Source of the DNA: Nelumbo lutea
Lineage: Eukaryota > Streptophyta > Magnoliopsida > Proteales > Nelumbonaceae
Assembly: GCA_022828595.1 (NCBI GenBank)
Contig: JAKGHH010000002.1
Span: forward strand, 75,674,383 to 75,738,382
DNA: 64,000 nt
Reading direction: 5' to 3'
The notes under the pieces are model-generated. The model was not told where the DNA came from. It worked only from the letters and a program-made list of their open reading frames with translations, and did not search any database. Shown here piece by piece: positions 10,290 to 22,304 of the stretch (position 1 is its first letter; each line of letters starts with the position of its first letter). A program made the translations under genes and the position numbers.

Positions 10290-11319
10290 AATGTTCAGTT
10301 GTAGTGTCATATGGGTAGGCATCGGTAGGATTTAGAGGTGTAAATTAGGTAGTGTCGCCTACATCCCGGCATGACACGACACGACGACATGTGGGTTGTG
10401 CTAGGCCTGGCATGATGGTTTGGGCTGTGTTGGGCCTAGGGTTCAAAGTCCATGAGCCGGCATGACATGACACGACTATGTGCCATTTCGCCCGTGGCCC
10501 ATGGGTTGGCACGGCCCGCGGGCTGCACTCGGCCTGCATGAGAATTAACTGTTGGGGACCCCCCATGGCTAGTTTTTAGGGTATTTTGGAATTAGCTGTT
10601 GGGGACCCCCCATGGCCCGCATGAGAATTAGCTGTTGGGTAAAGTGATAAATGCTCTTCCTAACAACTAAAAAATGACTAGTTTTTAGGGTATTTTGGAT
10701 AATTAAATTATTTTCAATTCCCATAAATAGCTATATCCTCCACCATTCTCATCACACCAATTCAACGATTCTCTTAATCTCTTCTCTATTTCTCATATTC
10801 TCTCAAGTTTCATTCTCCTAACCTTTCATACATTTTCTGAACTCTCATTGGTTGATTCTCCAATTCTCAACTTTATTGAAGTTTCAACAATAAGAAGGCT
10901 TGCTTAACCAGTTCAAGTATCTCAAATTGGCAATTTGAGAGGCCTTGAACTCTTGGAGTTGAAAGGCTTAAACCATTGAAATCAAGTTGGGATTTTGAAC
11001 CAGCAATTTGGGTAAGTCCAATTAAATTAGTTTTTATTTTTCAGAATTAAAAAAATGGCCAGTTCCTCCTGAAACCAATTCCTCAACATGTTCAATGTTA
11101 ACGATATTCAGCCACATCATGATGGTGTTAGCACCAATATGGATGCTATTGATATTGATGGAACTTTCACCCCTAGTACTGATACTACGAGAATGAAAAA
11201 GATAACCTCTAAGTTAATTAGCCCAGTTTGAAAAATATTTAAAGTAGAGGAGGTTGAGGAGAAGGGAAAAAGAGCTATTTGCCAAAAATGTAGGAAAGAT
11301 TTTAGCTATTGTAGCAAGA

Positions 11320-11580
11320 GTGGCACTGGCCATTTGGATAGACATTTGCTCACCATGAGAAAGAAGAAGAAGAAGGGAGAGAAACAATACAGACACAAAT
11401 TGGGCAGGGGGTTTTGGTACGTTTAAATAATCTCGAGAAAAATGAGGTAAGAAATAGGTTAGATGCTTTAAAAACTTAAATACATGCTGAACAATCATTT
11501 TTGTTAGTTAAAGATACTTAACTTAAAAAATGGTTATGTAATTCTGTAAATCTACAATTAAAAAAGTTTCTAAGAATACT
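11320..11580 (+). repeat. 261-bp direct duplication, copy 1 (hAT transposase segment)
   Basis: It begins GTGGCACTGGCCATTTGG and ends TTTCTAAGAATACT. It recurs at 12454-12714 with about 17 differences by eye. The two copies flank the LTR-like insertion. Confidence 0.85.
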
Positions 11581-11612
11581 ATATGGAGGATGATTTGACC
11601 CGACCTATGAAA

Positions 11613-12452
11613 TGATGACACGTGGACCTGACTCAGCACGGGCAACAACTCAATATCATAGCCTGATCACGGCTCGCTATATCATAGTTCGTTGTAGGAG
11701 GAGCTCACTACAACACGAGCTTCGGGTCCCCCGAGCTACCCAGAAGGGGATACTCCAAGACTGCTTCAGCTCGCAAGTTAGGAAAACCAGCTCGCTCCAG
11801 CCCCTAAGTGGATAAGTCACCCAAGAGAACAACCTTAGTAAGGGTAACCCTGAAGTATTCCTAAGCTCGCAACAAAGTAGCTCACGAATGAGCAATGCGA
11901 ATGTTTCCAAGGAAGCTTCTACCTGACAAACCGTACTGATCAGACTGCGCCACGTCTCTTAACTGACGGCGTAGTCCCTGTCCTTTCGACAGTCTGCACC
12001 CACGTCTCTCAGCAGGCAGAGGCATGCCTGCCCCTTTAAGATGTTTCACTCATCCGAGCAAGAAGTACGTTGTGACCCTTGTAGGTAACGGCTACGGCAA
12101 GGGCTCAGTGGCGGTTATGCCCGATTTGACAAGAACTCCCCTATAAAAGCCCTTGAGGCAAAGGAGAAAAGGGATTTTTTCAGACTTTTGAATAATTCCA
12201 CACTCTCATATTCTCAACTTGAGTCTTTACTTGCTCGCGAGCTAATCTCTCGAGCACAATGATAAAGCGCGACCTACACTCTTAGCTTTCGCACTCTTTT
12301 TTTTCCTTCCCCAACGTTCTAACTTAAGCTTCGGAGTATTCCCACTGGTTAAATCCTCGGGAATCCTTCTTTTCCATCTTCTCAGGTGCCGTCCGTTGTC
12401 AACAAGGAGCTAGTCAGCAGTCGAGTAGGAGTGCCCGAATCGTGCCACATCA
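11613..12452 (+). mobile_element. LTR-like insertion (solo LTR or truncated gypsy-type element), about 840 bp
   Basis: It is higher in GC than its surroundings. It begins TGATGACACGTGG and ends CGTGCCACATCA; these are inverted (TG...CA). A TATA-like CTATAAAAGCCC lies near 12141, followed by a leader-like T-rich tract. An alternative reading ends the LTR at TTCTCA (about 12385), with GGTGCCGTCCG after it resembling a degenerate gypsy primer-binding region. No 5-bp duplication is found, because a 261-bp duplication of host sequence flanks it instead. Confidence 0.5.
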
Positions 12453-12453
12453 G

Positions 12454-12714
12454 GTGGCACTGGCCATTTGGACAGACATTTGCTCACCCATGAGAAAAAA
12501 GAAGAAGAAGGGAGAGAAACAATACAGACACAAATTGGGCAGGGGTTTTTGGTACATTTAAATATTCTCAAGAAAAATGTGGTGAAAAATAGGTTAGATG
12601 CTTTAAAAATTTAAATACATGCTAAACAACCATTTTTGTTAGCTAAAGATACTTAACTTAAAAAATGGTTATGTAATTCTATAAATCTACAATTAAAAAA
12701 GTTTTTAAGAATAT
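12454..12714 (+). repeat. 261-bp direct duplication, copy 2
   Basis: Second copy of the transposase segment, starting immediately after the LTR-like insertion and leading into the continuing transposase frame at 12716. This copy is therefore the one contiguous with the 3' part of the gene. Confidence 0.85.
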
Positions 12715-13911
12715 TATTAGATCAAATGCTTTAAATTTTTTTTTATAGACAAAATTTAATTTATATGTCATCAAATCTTAATTCTAAAGTTACAATTACT
12801 TTTGATGTTTGGACTTCTAAATTTAACATAAGTTAGCTATGTGTTATCGATCATTTTATTAATGAAAATTGGCTTTTAAACAAAAGAATTTTAAGTTTTA
12901 CTAGGCTTGAATGGCCACATTTTGGCCCAGTTATTGCTGCAAGTATTTTAAATACTTTATATGATTATGGAATTGAGAATAAATGATTTTCTTTTAGTTT
13001 TGATAATGCTAGTAATAATGATTCAACAATAAATATTTTAAAATTTCAATTAAAACCATGTTTAAATGGTAAATTATTTCATATTAGATGTGCATGTTAC
13101 ATCTTAAATTTATGTATTTAGGATGCTTTAAATATTATTTCTACTCATATTTCTAAAATTAGAAATTGTATTATATATATTAAAAGTTCTGAACCAAGAA
13201 AAGAAGAATTTAAATATTTATGTCAAAATTATGGTTTACAATATAAACATTTTATATTAGATGTTAAACATAGATGAAATTATACCTATGCTATGCTAGA
13301 AAGTTGTATTTCTCGAAAATAAATTCTTAGTGATTTTTATAATGCAAAAATGCCTAACGATATTATATTTATGGAAGACCGGGAAATGACAATTTGTATA
13401 AGAGATATTTTAAAACATTTTTGTGATGTAACTAATGAATTATCGGGTATTTATTATCCAACTAGTTGTAATTTACCTTATCAATTAATAGTGATTAGTG
13501 ATTGTTTTACAAAATATGAAAATAATCCACAATTTAAAAGTATTGTTGAATCAATGGAAAATAAATTTAAAAAAATATTGAGAGAACATTTCTCCTATTT
13601 ATTGCTTAGCTACAATATTAGATTTTAGGATTAGGAAAGATGGTTTAGATATTTTACTTGAAATATATTATAAAAATATGAATATTGAAATTGGAAATAA
13701 AAAAGAAGAAATTAATAGTTTATTATTTGAAATGTACAATTTATATGAATCTAAAGTAATAGGAAGTAATTCTACAAGTTGTATAGCTGTATCTTCCATT
13801 TCTGAATTTGAGCCTAGTAGTAGATGAGAAAAACTTTTTTATTTAATAATTATATGACAGAAATAGACTTCAACAACAAGTTCATCTACTGAACTTAATT
13901 TTATTTACAAG

Positions 13912-15229
13912 TAGGGGTGGAAATTTTTCACACAACCCGTTGAACCCACCCAACCCGCCCATTTACTTGGTGGGTTGTGTGATCAACCCATCACCCAACC
14001 CACCCATTTAAATGGGTTGGGTTGTGGATAACCATTGGATTAACCATTACAGACATAAGTATTAATTCCTTAGCCTTTTTTTTTTATTTTCTTCATTTGA
14101 ATTAAGTAATTTATAATTAATGTGTTAATTTTCTATTAATTATTGACTGAATTTAGTTTTGTCTTGAATCAACACACTTCATCCAACATAAATCCAAATC
14201 AATTTGACCCGAGTCTGGACCAGTTCAACGTGATCTGACCCGATCCAACATATACTGATCTGGGTCGACCCGAATCTGAAATAGACCTCGAGGTGGAATT
14301 GTTCGGTATTGCTTGCTTTGCTCGATTTGGGTCATCCAGTCCATCCATCATTCACACAGCCCGACCAGGTACAAACCAATATGAGTCAACCCGACCCGAA
14401 TCTGAAATAGACCTCGAGGTGGAATTGTTCGGTATTGCTTGCTTTGCTCGATTTGGGTCATCCAGTCCATCCATCATTCACACAGCCCGACCAGGTACAA
14501 ACCAATATGAGTCAACCCGACCCGAATCTGAAATAGACCTCGAGGTGGAATTGTTCGGTATTGCTTGCTTTGCTCGATTTGGGTCATCCAGTCCATCCAT
14601 CATTCACACAGCCCGACCAGGTACAAACCAATATGAGTCAACCCGACCCGAATCCAAACAAGCCTGATTTACTTACATTGGTCCGCTTCGGTTACTTGGA
14701 TTGGTCCCAAATCTGTGCACAAACCTAATTTGGTCCAGTCCAAGTCAATCCACCATTGACTGAACTTGTCTTTGATCAGACTGATCCGGACCTAAACGGT
14801 TCAACCACCTTTAATGTGATTATCTCAAAGATAATCCAATTAGATAGTTCAAGTTGGTCTGACTGGTTTGAACCTAAATAGTTCGATCAAACCCGAAATT
14901 CGAACATAATCAAATGGCTTCGCCACTTGTGTAAAAATAATATGCATGTAATGTGATTTGAACATTCATCACTTGTGTAAATAGTAACTACAATTACCAC
15001 CAAGCTATGACTAACTTATTTGTTAAGAAAGAGTTAGTTTGTTTTTTAAGTACATAAATATAAGATTAATGGGTTTGGGCGGGTTGGATTGGGTTAAAGC
15101 AGGTTTGGGTTGAATCCAACCCATTTGATTTTATATAACTGGGTCATTAATGGGTTGGCGGGTTAGATGGGTTGGGTTGAAGCTCAACCCAAACCAAACC
15201 CAACCCAAACCTCCCAATTGCCACCACTA
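13912..15229. mobile_element. Non-autonomous hAT element, 1318 bp, inserted in the transposase pseudogene
   Basis: Ends TAGGGGTGGAAATT and complement TAGTGGTGGCAATT. The 8-bp flanks TTTACAAG (13904-13911) and TTAACAAG (15230-15237) match at 7 of 8. Subterminal CAACCC/GGGTTG-rich tracts face each other. The interior holds a three-copy 126-bp tandem repeat. It separates the core and dimerisation domains of the host hAT transposase. Confidence 0.85.
14266..14655 (+). repeat. 126-bp tandem repeat, three copies, identical by eye
   Basis: GGAATTGTTCGGTATTGC starts at 14295, 14421 and 14547. The overlapping units show no differences until the third copy diverges after CCCGACCCGAATC. Because 126 is a multiple of three, the array is open as a 124-codon ORF from 14293, a by-product of unit length rather than evidence of a protein. 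Confidence 0.95.
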
Positions 15230-16278
15230 TTAACAAGCAAATTTTTCTATTTTAGGTGAGGGAACAAATAATTTTAATATTTAGTCTAGTGGAGTGAACA
15301 TTCAAAAAATTATCTAGTTCTCATTGCCATGGCGCATGATCTACTAACCCCTCTGGTGTTTACAGTTCCGTTGGAGTCTTGTTTTAGTGCAAGTACTAGG
15401 GTGTTGGATAACAAGAGAAGTTGTATGAATGATGAATGTATAGAGATGTGCATTTGCTTTAAAGATTGGCTGGATGCTGAAGACAAATTACAAGACAAAG
15501 GAGGGCATGACATTACACTCGATACTTCACCTAAGCAGATGATGAAAGTCATGAACAATAGGAGAAAGTCAGAAAATGATGAAATCAATTTTTTTTTTTT
15601 GTATACTCACTCAATAGTTGTATAGCATTTTTTCAAATTATTGTAATTTTTTTAATTTTTAATTTTTTTGCTATTTTTTAACAATGTAATTTTGTATTTT
15701 CAAATTGTAAATATATTGTATTTTTTATATTTTATTAATTTATTTCATTTTCCAATTTTCATATTTCATTCATCCAAGTATCCTACCATTGTATGCTTTG
15801 TAATTTGTATAATTCAAATTTAAATAAAAGAAAATTCCTATTTTTCTTCCAATTTTTTATTCCATTCTTATCTGGTTAAGTTTTTTTTTTTCATTTATTT
15901 GTTAGATTTTTCATTTCCTATTTTTTCAAATAGTTCCCAAAACTTAAAGGAAAGTTAAATATTTTAGTTTTACACTTTTACTTAGAAAATAAATCAAAAA
16001 TAAAAAAATGTCAAAAAAACAAAAAAAGGTAAAAAACTAGTCTGACCCAGTTCGACCCACGCTCAAGGCCTGGCCTGTGGCCTAGCCCGGCATGGCCCAA
16101 GCCCAGGGCATGGCCTGCAGCTTGCTCGGGCTAGGCCTATGGCACGACATAGGCCCACATGGGCTTGGGCCGTGTCGGGCCGACGCCCCCAAGTTATCTT
16201 AGGGGTGGGTGGCACGTTTGTGCAGGCCACCTGTGGGCCATGTCGTGCCAGCCCGGCATGGTCCATTTTACACCTCTC

Positions 16279-17755
16279 ATGGGATTCTTGTGGGCAGGAG
16301 ATCTGAATCCCAATAAAACTCTCAATGCTGTCCCATAGGGTACTGAAAGATGCTCCCAACGCATGGCTGCAATGGTTTGTGGAGATGTTGTTGGGGTATG
16401 TGTTGGTAGCTGATTTGAATTCTTGAAACCCAATAGAAATATGCACATAAGATAACTGTTCAAAACACAGATTTATAAATTAGATCATAAAGCTCATTGT
16501 GTGCATTTTTGGGAGGGCTTAACTAATCTTAGCATGCAACTTGTAAATAGCTATTTTGGTGATGTTGTTTTACATATATAAAAAATGATGCAGGAACTGA
16601 CCTGTTTTTCTTTCTGTTATGGGTCAGTGGTTCAACTGTCCAGATCGAATGAATTGACCCATGAGATTTCAGAGTCAGTGAATTGCTAACCAAGTCAATG
16701 GGTTTTTCATGTTTTTCCGATTTTTAAGTTAATCAAGGCAAGAATCATGATCGGTTGAAAACACTATTAGAAGTGGTTTCAAGCACAATTTTGCCTCTAA
16801 TAGTTTTTTACCAAACTAGTAAGTGTGCATGTGCTTTATACGTGGTAATTGTTTTATGATGATTGTGATATTAAATAATATGTTTCCAAAGTTTTTGTAC
16901 AATTTTTATATACCTATGCATATAAAAATTATATTTATTTATCACACATTTTTGTTTAGTATGATGAAAATACAATATTAGAGATGTGTTTAAATGTTTC
17001 TACATTTTGTTTTGTATTTTTTTTTGTACTTTTGTGTGTTTTCATATTTTTTATTTTTTATTGTTATTCAATTATGACATCTAGAGTTGACACCTTTGAT
17101 CTAAAAAGTTGAATGGTTGACTTGCCATTTTTGCATTAGTTTTAAAATTATATTTTATTTCTATCTTCAATAAACAATTGTCTAGTCTCACTTATTTTTC
17201 TTTAATATATGGTTAATCAATATAAATTCCAATGAAGAACGAAAGTTAAATATCCTAAATATAAGACTTAATGAAAGGGTAATTTAATGAGGAGAAATAT
17301 AGTAATTAAAATTACATTTTGTAGTCTCACAATTAGAGAGTGGCCAAATTCAAAAATAGGGTATTCTAGTTAAGAATAAGATTTCATGAATATTAATTTG
17401 AAATTGGGAATTAATACCATAAATATAAAACTTAATGAGAAGGATTTGAATGAGAAAAAAAGTGATTGTTTGTATTATATTTTTGTCTATATATATGATA
17501 TTTATAGGTTGCTCCCCATCCCATAAAAAGAAGAATCACACCATGAAAACCTTCCCAAATGGGTCATTCACTCATTGAGGAGGGCTTTGACGTAGTGGCC
17601 GTGGCTTCTTGCTTTAGGAGGTAGGCCGCACCTGAAGTCCTGAACAGCCTAAAAACAGTATTGTTGAAAACCCTATACATTCCAAAATAGCTATCTTATA
17701 GCCAAAAAATATGGCTTTATATTGAGAGTTCTTTTAAAATTGAACCATTTGGAAG
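16279..17755. other. No gene; MITE debris and AT-rich dispersed repeat
   Basis: 16290-16420 has foldback-like text (GGAGATGTTG). 16585-16770 resembles a truncated CATGGTTTT-family MITE (GGGTCAGTGGTTCAACTGTC). 16870-17460 contains the AT-rich dispersed repeat (ACAATATTAGAGATGTG near 16973, ATTATGACATCTAGAG near 17073). Confidence 0.4.
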
Positions 17756-17918
17756 GAGATTGATTCGGTCTTCACAAGATCATGTTCACACCATCCTCAC
17801 AGTCACTTGCAAAGTGTATCCACACTATATACTTTTATTCATATAATTCCTAATATACAGCTACAATTAGCTGTGAGGACGGTATGAGCATGGTCTTGTG
17901 AGGATTGAATCCGAGTTC
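17756..17918. mobile_element. Foldback MITE, 163 bp
   Basis: Ends GAGATTGATTCGGTC and complement GAACTCGGATTCAATCC. The arms TTCACAAGA and TCTTGTGA pair, as do CACCATCCTCACAG and CTGTGAGGACGGT. The 9-bp flanks ATTTGGAAG and ATTTAGGTG match at 6 of 9. Same length class as 6628-6789 and 7522-7683. Confidence 0.7.
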
Positions 17919-17969
17919 ATTTAGGTGGAGTTTCCCATGGCGGTTCATGAATTTACAAGGTGGGCCAGC

Positions 17970-18160
17970 TAGGGGTGCTCGTCCAAAACCACAAACCGAA
18001 CTTCAACCGACAATTCAAATGGAAAAAATCTGATTATGTTTTTTTTTCCCACAATTTTGGCTTTTTGGTTCAGTTTCACAAATATGAAAAAAACCAAAAG
18101 GTTCGGTTTGATTTCAAAATTATGCACATGGTTGGCTTAACTTAACCATGAGCACCCCTA
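17970..18160. mobile_element. hAT-type MITE, 191 bp
   Basis: Perfect 11-bp TIRs, TAGGGGTGCTC at both ends, with internal AACCG/CGGTT motifs. No 8-bp duplication is recognisable. Confidence 0.6.
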
Positions 18161-18397
18161 CCCTGACAGCCTATAACACTGTTTATCAAAAGTAGTTCCA
18201 ATTTGCTGTCTTTCAATCAAAAAATGATTTTTCTGTTGAAACTTCTCTGACTAATATAACTGATATTCTTTAATATCTACTAAAAAAATTAGAAAGAAAA
18301 ATGATTTAATATAAAAAAAATTGGAATAAACAGCTTATTTATAAATTATTTTACTTTGGGTTAATGACATTAAGGCCTCAACTTTCGTATCTATTAA

Positions 18398-18528
18398 TGA
18401 TATGTTTAGTTTGAAGGAAAATGTAGCGAAAAGAAGGAAAAGAGGTAGGGAAACCTTAACAAATCTTGTATTGGTTTTCCTATTTTTTCCTTCTTTTCCC
18501 TATTTTTTCCTTCAAACCAAACATAGCC
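18398..18528. mobile_element. Tourist-like MITE, 131 bp, TAA duplication
   Basis: TAA flanks both sides (18395-18397 and 18529-18531). The right-end complement GGCTATGTTTGGTTTGAAGG pairs with left TGATATGTTTAGTTTGAAGG. Same family as 1752-1870. Confidence 0.8.
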
Positions 18529-18725
18529 TAATATTCTTTAATATCTACTAGTAAAATAATTAAGAATAAAAAATTGATTCTCAAACGGACCCTTAGAACT
18601 TAAAAGTAAAAAATAATTAGAAGATTTAGATTTAATTAGAGGGAAGTGCCAGGACCACATCCCTCTCTATAAGTGATAGCACACCACGTGCTAGAGGGAA
18701 ATGAGTGGATCCCATGTGTCTCTAA

Positions 18726-18838
18726 GGCTGCATTTGGCATCCCTTGTTTTAAGGGCTTTTCTCCTTTTAGAGTTAAAATGTCCCTATATTGAGTTTTTAA
18801 CAGCAAAGTCCTTAAAACAAGGAATGCCAAATACAGCC
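18726..18838. mobile_element. Tourist-like MITE, 113 bp, TAA duplication
   Basis: Ends GGCTGCATTTGGCATCCC and complement GGCTGTATTTGGCATTCC, continuing to TTGTTTTAAGG. TAA occurs at 18723-18725 and 18839-18841. A different subfamily from the copy 200 bp upstream. Confidence 0.85.
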
Positions 18839-19239
18839 TAAAGTTTTTCTTTTTCTTCTTTTGTAGGGGTAGAAAGAAAGAGAACTAAAGTGTTTAGGAA
18901 TTAATGATTTTTTGCTCAATCAGTCCGCTGCTCCCCGAAGGAATGTTAAGTATATGATAAGTATGGGAGATATTCTCAATGCATGCTGAGATGTGTATGT
19001 GGGGTGCGCTCTATGGGGCACCAATCTAAACTCTAGGTTTACAGCCCTAAAGCATTTTGCCCATTAGATGCCTAAAACCTAGCAAATGGCTTGTCTGCAA
19101 AGGGCAATACAACTACAAGATGGCTATTGCAAGTGTTGGTTACCTCCAAAATCAAAAGACAAATAATACACAAAGAAAATGGAGAAAGTCTTGTTTCAAA
19201 ATCTGCACGAATAAGATTTGTCTACCTTCCATGTGAAGG
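18839..19239. other. No gene; possible foldback-MITE half
   Basis: About 18925-19030 carries GGGAGATATTCTCAATGCA, the apex motif of the foldback family, without a clear partner arm. Otherwise unremarkable. Confidence 0.35.
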
Positions 19240-19412
19240 TGGGTCTTGGTGCAATGGTTGGGTTGCTCCATTGTGACCTGAGTGATTAGGATTTAAAGTT
19301 TGGAAAGAACCTCTTTGTGTTTCTATAGGCGTAAAGTTGCATACATCTATCCCTCTCTAGACCCCGCTTTCGAGGGAATCTCGTGCACTAAGGGTAGCTA
19401 CCCTTTTAGATA
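19240..19412 (+). mobile_element. Au-like tRNA-derived SINE
   Basis: The text GGTGCAATGGTTGGGTTGC, CTCCATTGTGACCTG, a diverged B-box region and GGAAAGAACCTCT follow the Au SINE layout. It ends after CTCGTGCACTAAGGGTAGC in a short T run. It aligns with the better preserved minus-strand copy at 54957-55131. No clear target duplication. Confidence 0.75.
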
Positions 19413-22304
19413 GATAGATGGATGAATATAAATAAATACATAGTAAAGCCTCTTAAAATTAATATTTTTTTAAATGGATAGCCCCTATGATCTAACAAAA
19501 TTTTGAGGAAGCAACTTAGTTCCAAAGATTATAATTAATATTCTCTAATATCTACTAAATAATGATTTTTAAGAAATCTCGTGTATATTTGAATGTATAC
19601 TACTTTTATATATATATTTATGGTAAATAAATGTAGTTAATTTGTCTTTATATATAACATTGACTTAATCTAAGAAAAGTAAATTAGGATAAGTTCCTTG
19701 AGGAACTTATTCTATATATAAAACTAGTGTGAGGGCACATTCTATGTAGGTAACAATATGTTATCAAATTTAGGTGGTGTTTGGCATCGATGACGTTGCT
19801 CTAGAAAACGACGATACATCAACACCACGTTGGAAAAATCGGTGTTCTAGAAAACGATAACATGTTTGCAACTACTTTTCCATAAAAAATGATGCTCCAG
19901 ACTACGCATTGGAAATCGAGAAAGCGTGGCCTAGGAAAATGCCAAATTTGACATTTTCTCAATTTGGAGCTCATTGCTGCCAATGAGGACATGATGTGGC
20001 AGTGACGTGAACTTCTTATAATAGTTACCAGTGCTGAAAACATATATGGAGCACTGGTACCAGATAGAGGTGTTGTTGTTGCCCTAGGAAATGTCCTATC
20101 TGACAGCATTGTTTCCAAAAAAAAAAAAAAAAGACATCATTTGCTTCCAACCCACACATATACAGCACCATTTTCTCACCATTGATGATCCAAACCAAGG
20201 CATGTGTCTACTTTATAATAGGATATACTAACATTTATTTATTTTGAAAATTGACATCATAAAAGAATAAAAGAAGTTGGAAAAAATTAACCCATTTATC
20301 TTGTGTTGTTTTGTCATCTCAATTGAGAATAAGTAAAGAAGAGAGGCAAAAATATTTCTACTTCCAAGACCTACCAACTGACCCACTATATCGTACTTTT
20401 ACCCTTTAATTTGTTCTTTGTTCATCATTTCAGTTGGTTTTTTGCTGCTATTAATTTATATTATTTTGATTTATGTATATCTATGCTACTATAAAAAAAA
20501 AGTGAGAATGAAGTAGTCTTAGATTAATTTCTGAACTTTTCCTTGATTGAAATATTCTATTTCCTTTTATTATGTCTCATATTTAAGGTATTAACTTTTG
20601 TTCCATCGCATTGAATCCTATATTTATTAAGGTATTTTTGTTTCTTATCATTAAATTTCACTAATTAAATATATATACACTAGTTTTAAAACTTACTTGG
20701 AAACAAAATTGTTTTTTTCTTTTTTTTTCATGTAGGCGGCAAGTAAGCAGCTAGATCATTTGGGTTAAATGGGTTTAAATAATACAAATTTAAAATAGAT
20801 AAAAAAATCACAAATATATAGAAAATAAAGGAATGTTAAAGAAAACAATGGATACATTTCTAGTATTGTATAATTGTTATATTAAACAATAAATATTTTT
20901 ATCAATGTTAGAAATAGAAGACAGAATTTAAAACTCACTAGAAAATCAAATCATTATTTTTTTTTGTCTCGTCAATGGTTTAACCATTCAACTGAAAATG
21001 GGTCAACATGACAACATAGTAAATTTTTTGAAAGCAAAAGTATAAAGAATTATAAAAAATAGGTATTTTTACAAAAATAAATTAATAAAGTTTCATGAAT
21101 TTGCAAATTTTACTACATTTTGAAATATATTAGGAAAATGGTAAGCGAGACTTTTTTTGGCCAAATTGCCCCTTTTCATTGAATTGATGAAAAAGGAGAC
21201 AGAACTTACTATTCATCTTCTTCCTCCTCATGAACTGATCTTAGTATTTTTTTATACCTAATCGAGAACAGAGGTGGATGAAAAGTCATTTTTCGTTTGT
21301 TTCGATCTACAGAAAAATCCATTTAATTGGAAATCGAATCCCAAGATTAATTCCGGTTCCGATGAGAGAGAGAGAGAGAGGTAACTGGTTCAGATTGGGA
21401 AATCGAATCCAAATCGAGGGTATGGTTGCGCCTTTAATATGGGGGCTCCCTTTCTCAGAGCTTGGTGAGAGAGAGAGAGGTTTTCTTCCTAAATGAATCT
21501 GAATTTTGAACTAAAACTGTATATCTGTACACAAGAACTTTTAAGTCCTTGATAGTAACGGTTACACGGGCTTTATCAGCTTCTCTTGGCGATGGATTAA
21601 CAGGAACCAGTTCCTCTCTCTTGCAATTTCTTTTCTTCTGTTCGACTTGAACTTAAGACCAGACTTGAACTCGGAACCAAACTCGAAGCTGAACTCTTGT
21701 CTCTTGCTTCTTCCCTTCTACCATTCTCCTTGACTTTCCCAACTAATGATACTGATGCATTCATCTCTCATGATTCCTTATCCCCACTGCCACTGACCGG
21801 AAACTCGGCTAGCAATTTGGGGTCCATCTCCCAATGGGTCTGTGGACTAATCTTTTAGTTGGGGGTATTTTAGTCTAGAAAAAAAAAGCAAAATTGCTCC
21901 TGCTCATTGTTTTGGTTATTTTTTTGAAAAAATATCTGATTTTTCTAAATGACTAAACTTCATAAATTTTTATGTAAAAAACCCTAAAAATTGCAAAATA
22001 TTCATCTAAATATTTGGGCAGGTTTATCATTGTAGAAACCTCATTTTAACCCTCCTTTGGCCCTTGCATGTACTGTCTCTTAGGGACATTTGAAATACGT
22101 TGTCTAACAACATCGTGGTCAACGTTAATACATTTAGATGGAGGAAAACCACTCCAATTTGAGTCAAGGTTTGGAACCACTTTGGCCACAAATTGTGTCA
22201 ACAGTTCAATCACCCAAGTTAAACAATTCAAACCTTTGAATTTGAGTTACCTTTATTTTATACTCAACATTTTAGGTCAAATGGGTCAATCTAAGAGGTC
22301 AAGG
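19413..22304. other. No recognised gene; AT-rich repeats
   Basis: An unpaired Tourist-like left end occurs at about 19772 (GGTGGTGTTTGGCATCG), and an A run at about 20116-20132. The AT-rich dispersed repeat lies at about 20650-21130. A less AT-rich stretch at 21180-21880 (GAGAGAGA at about 21365) looks gene-like in composition, but no recognisable protein appears in six frames and no TIR pair is convincing. Confidence 0.35.

Larger units (their letters stand above)
11055..15560 (+). pseudogene. hAT (RICESLEEPER-like) transposase, disrupted
   Basis: Three pieces are readable in order. (1) 11055-11350: ATG at 11055, an early TGA, then a BED-type zinc finger with CQKCRKDF, SKSGTGHLDRHL and a stop where the conserved Trp of SxVW should be. 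(2) 12716-13830: the RNase-H-like core, with TFDVWTSKFN at 12798, SFDNASNNDS near 12999 and HIRCACYILNL near 13079. The usual CxxH pattern reads CACY, so its His is replaced. KIRNCIIYIKSS and the YPTSCNLPY region follow. (3) 15290-15560: the C-terminal dimerisation domain, AMAHDLLTPLVFTVPLESCF then SASTRVLDNKRS. Several stops (for example at 11070 and in the core) and the two insertions make it non-functional. Family assignment is secure; activity is excluded. Confidence 0.85.
10333..16278 (+). mobile_element. Decayed hAT element with BED-finger transposase, about 5.9 kb
   Basis: Left end TAGAGGTGTAAATTAGG and the complement of the right end GAGAGGTGTAAAATGG form TIRs. The 8-bp flanks GTAGGATT (10325-10332) and ATGGGATT (16279-16286) match at 6 of 8. 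Both subterminal regions are packed with GGCATG, CACGAC and GGCCCA-type motifs in opposite orientation, as in other hAT elements. The transposase reading frame between them is in the expected position, but it has stops and frameshifts and is split by two younger insertions (an LTR fragment at 11613-12452 and a hAT MITE at 13912-15229). Inference: once autonomous, now dead. Confidence 0.75.

Noticed and set aside
11010..11045. Intron in the hAT transposase leader (GTAAGT to TTTTTCAG just before the ATG)
   Set aside because: It would be only about 35 bp, shorter than plant introns normally allow.
14266..14655. CRISPR-like or satellite array
   Set aside because: The units are contiguous with no spacers, and the host is a plant genome; it is a simple tandem triplication.
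14293..14667. 124-codon ORF made of three identical 42-residue repeats
   Set aside because: It is the by-product of a 126-bp tandem repeat whose length is divisible by three, inside a non-coding hAT MITE. The sequence has no start context or family resemblance.
15310..15588. 92-codon minus-strand ORF
   Set aside because: Shadow of the hAT dimerisation domain on the plus strand.
19240..19412. tRNA gene (A- and B-box-like motifs), likewise at 23096 and 54957
   Set aside because: No cloverleaf fold or anticodon arm is apparent; the bodies and tails are those of SINEs, and two of the three have flanking duplications.
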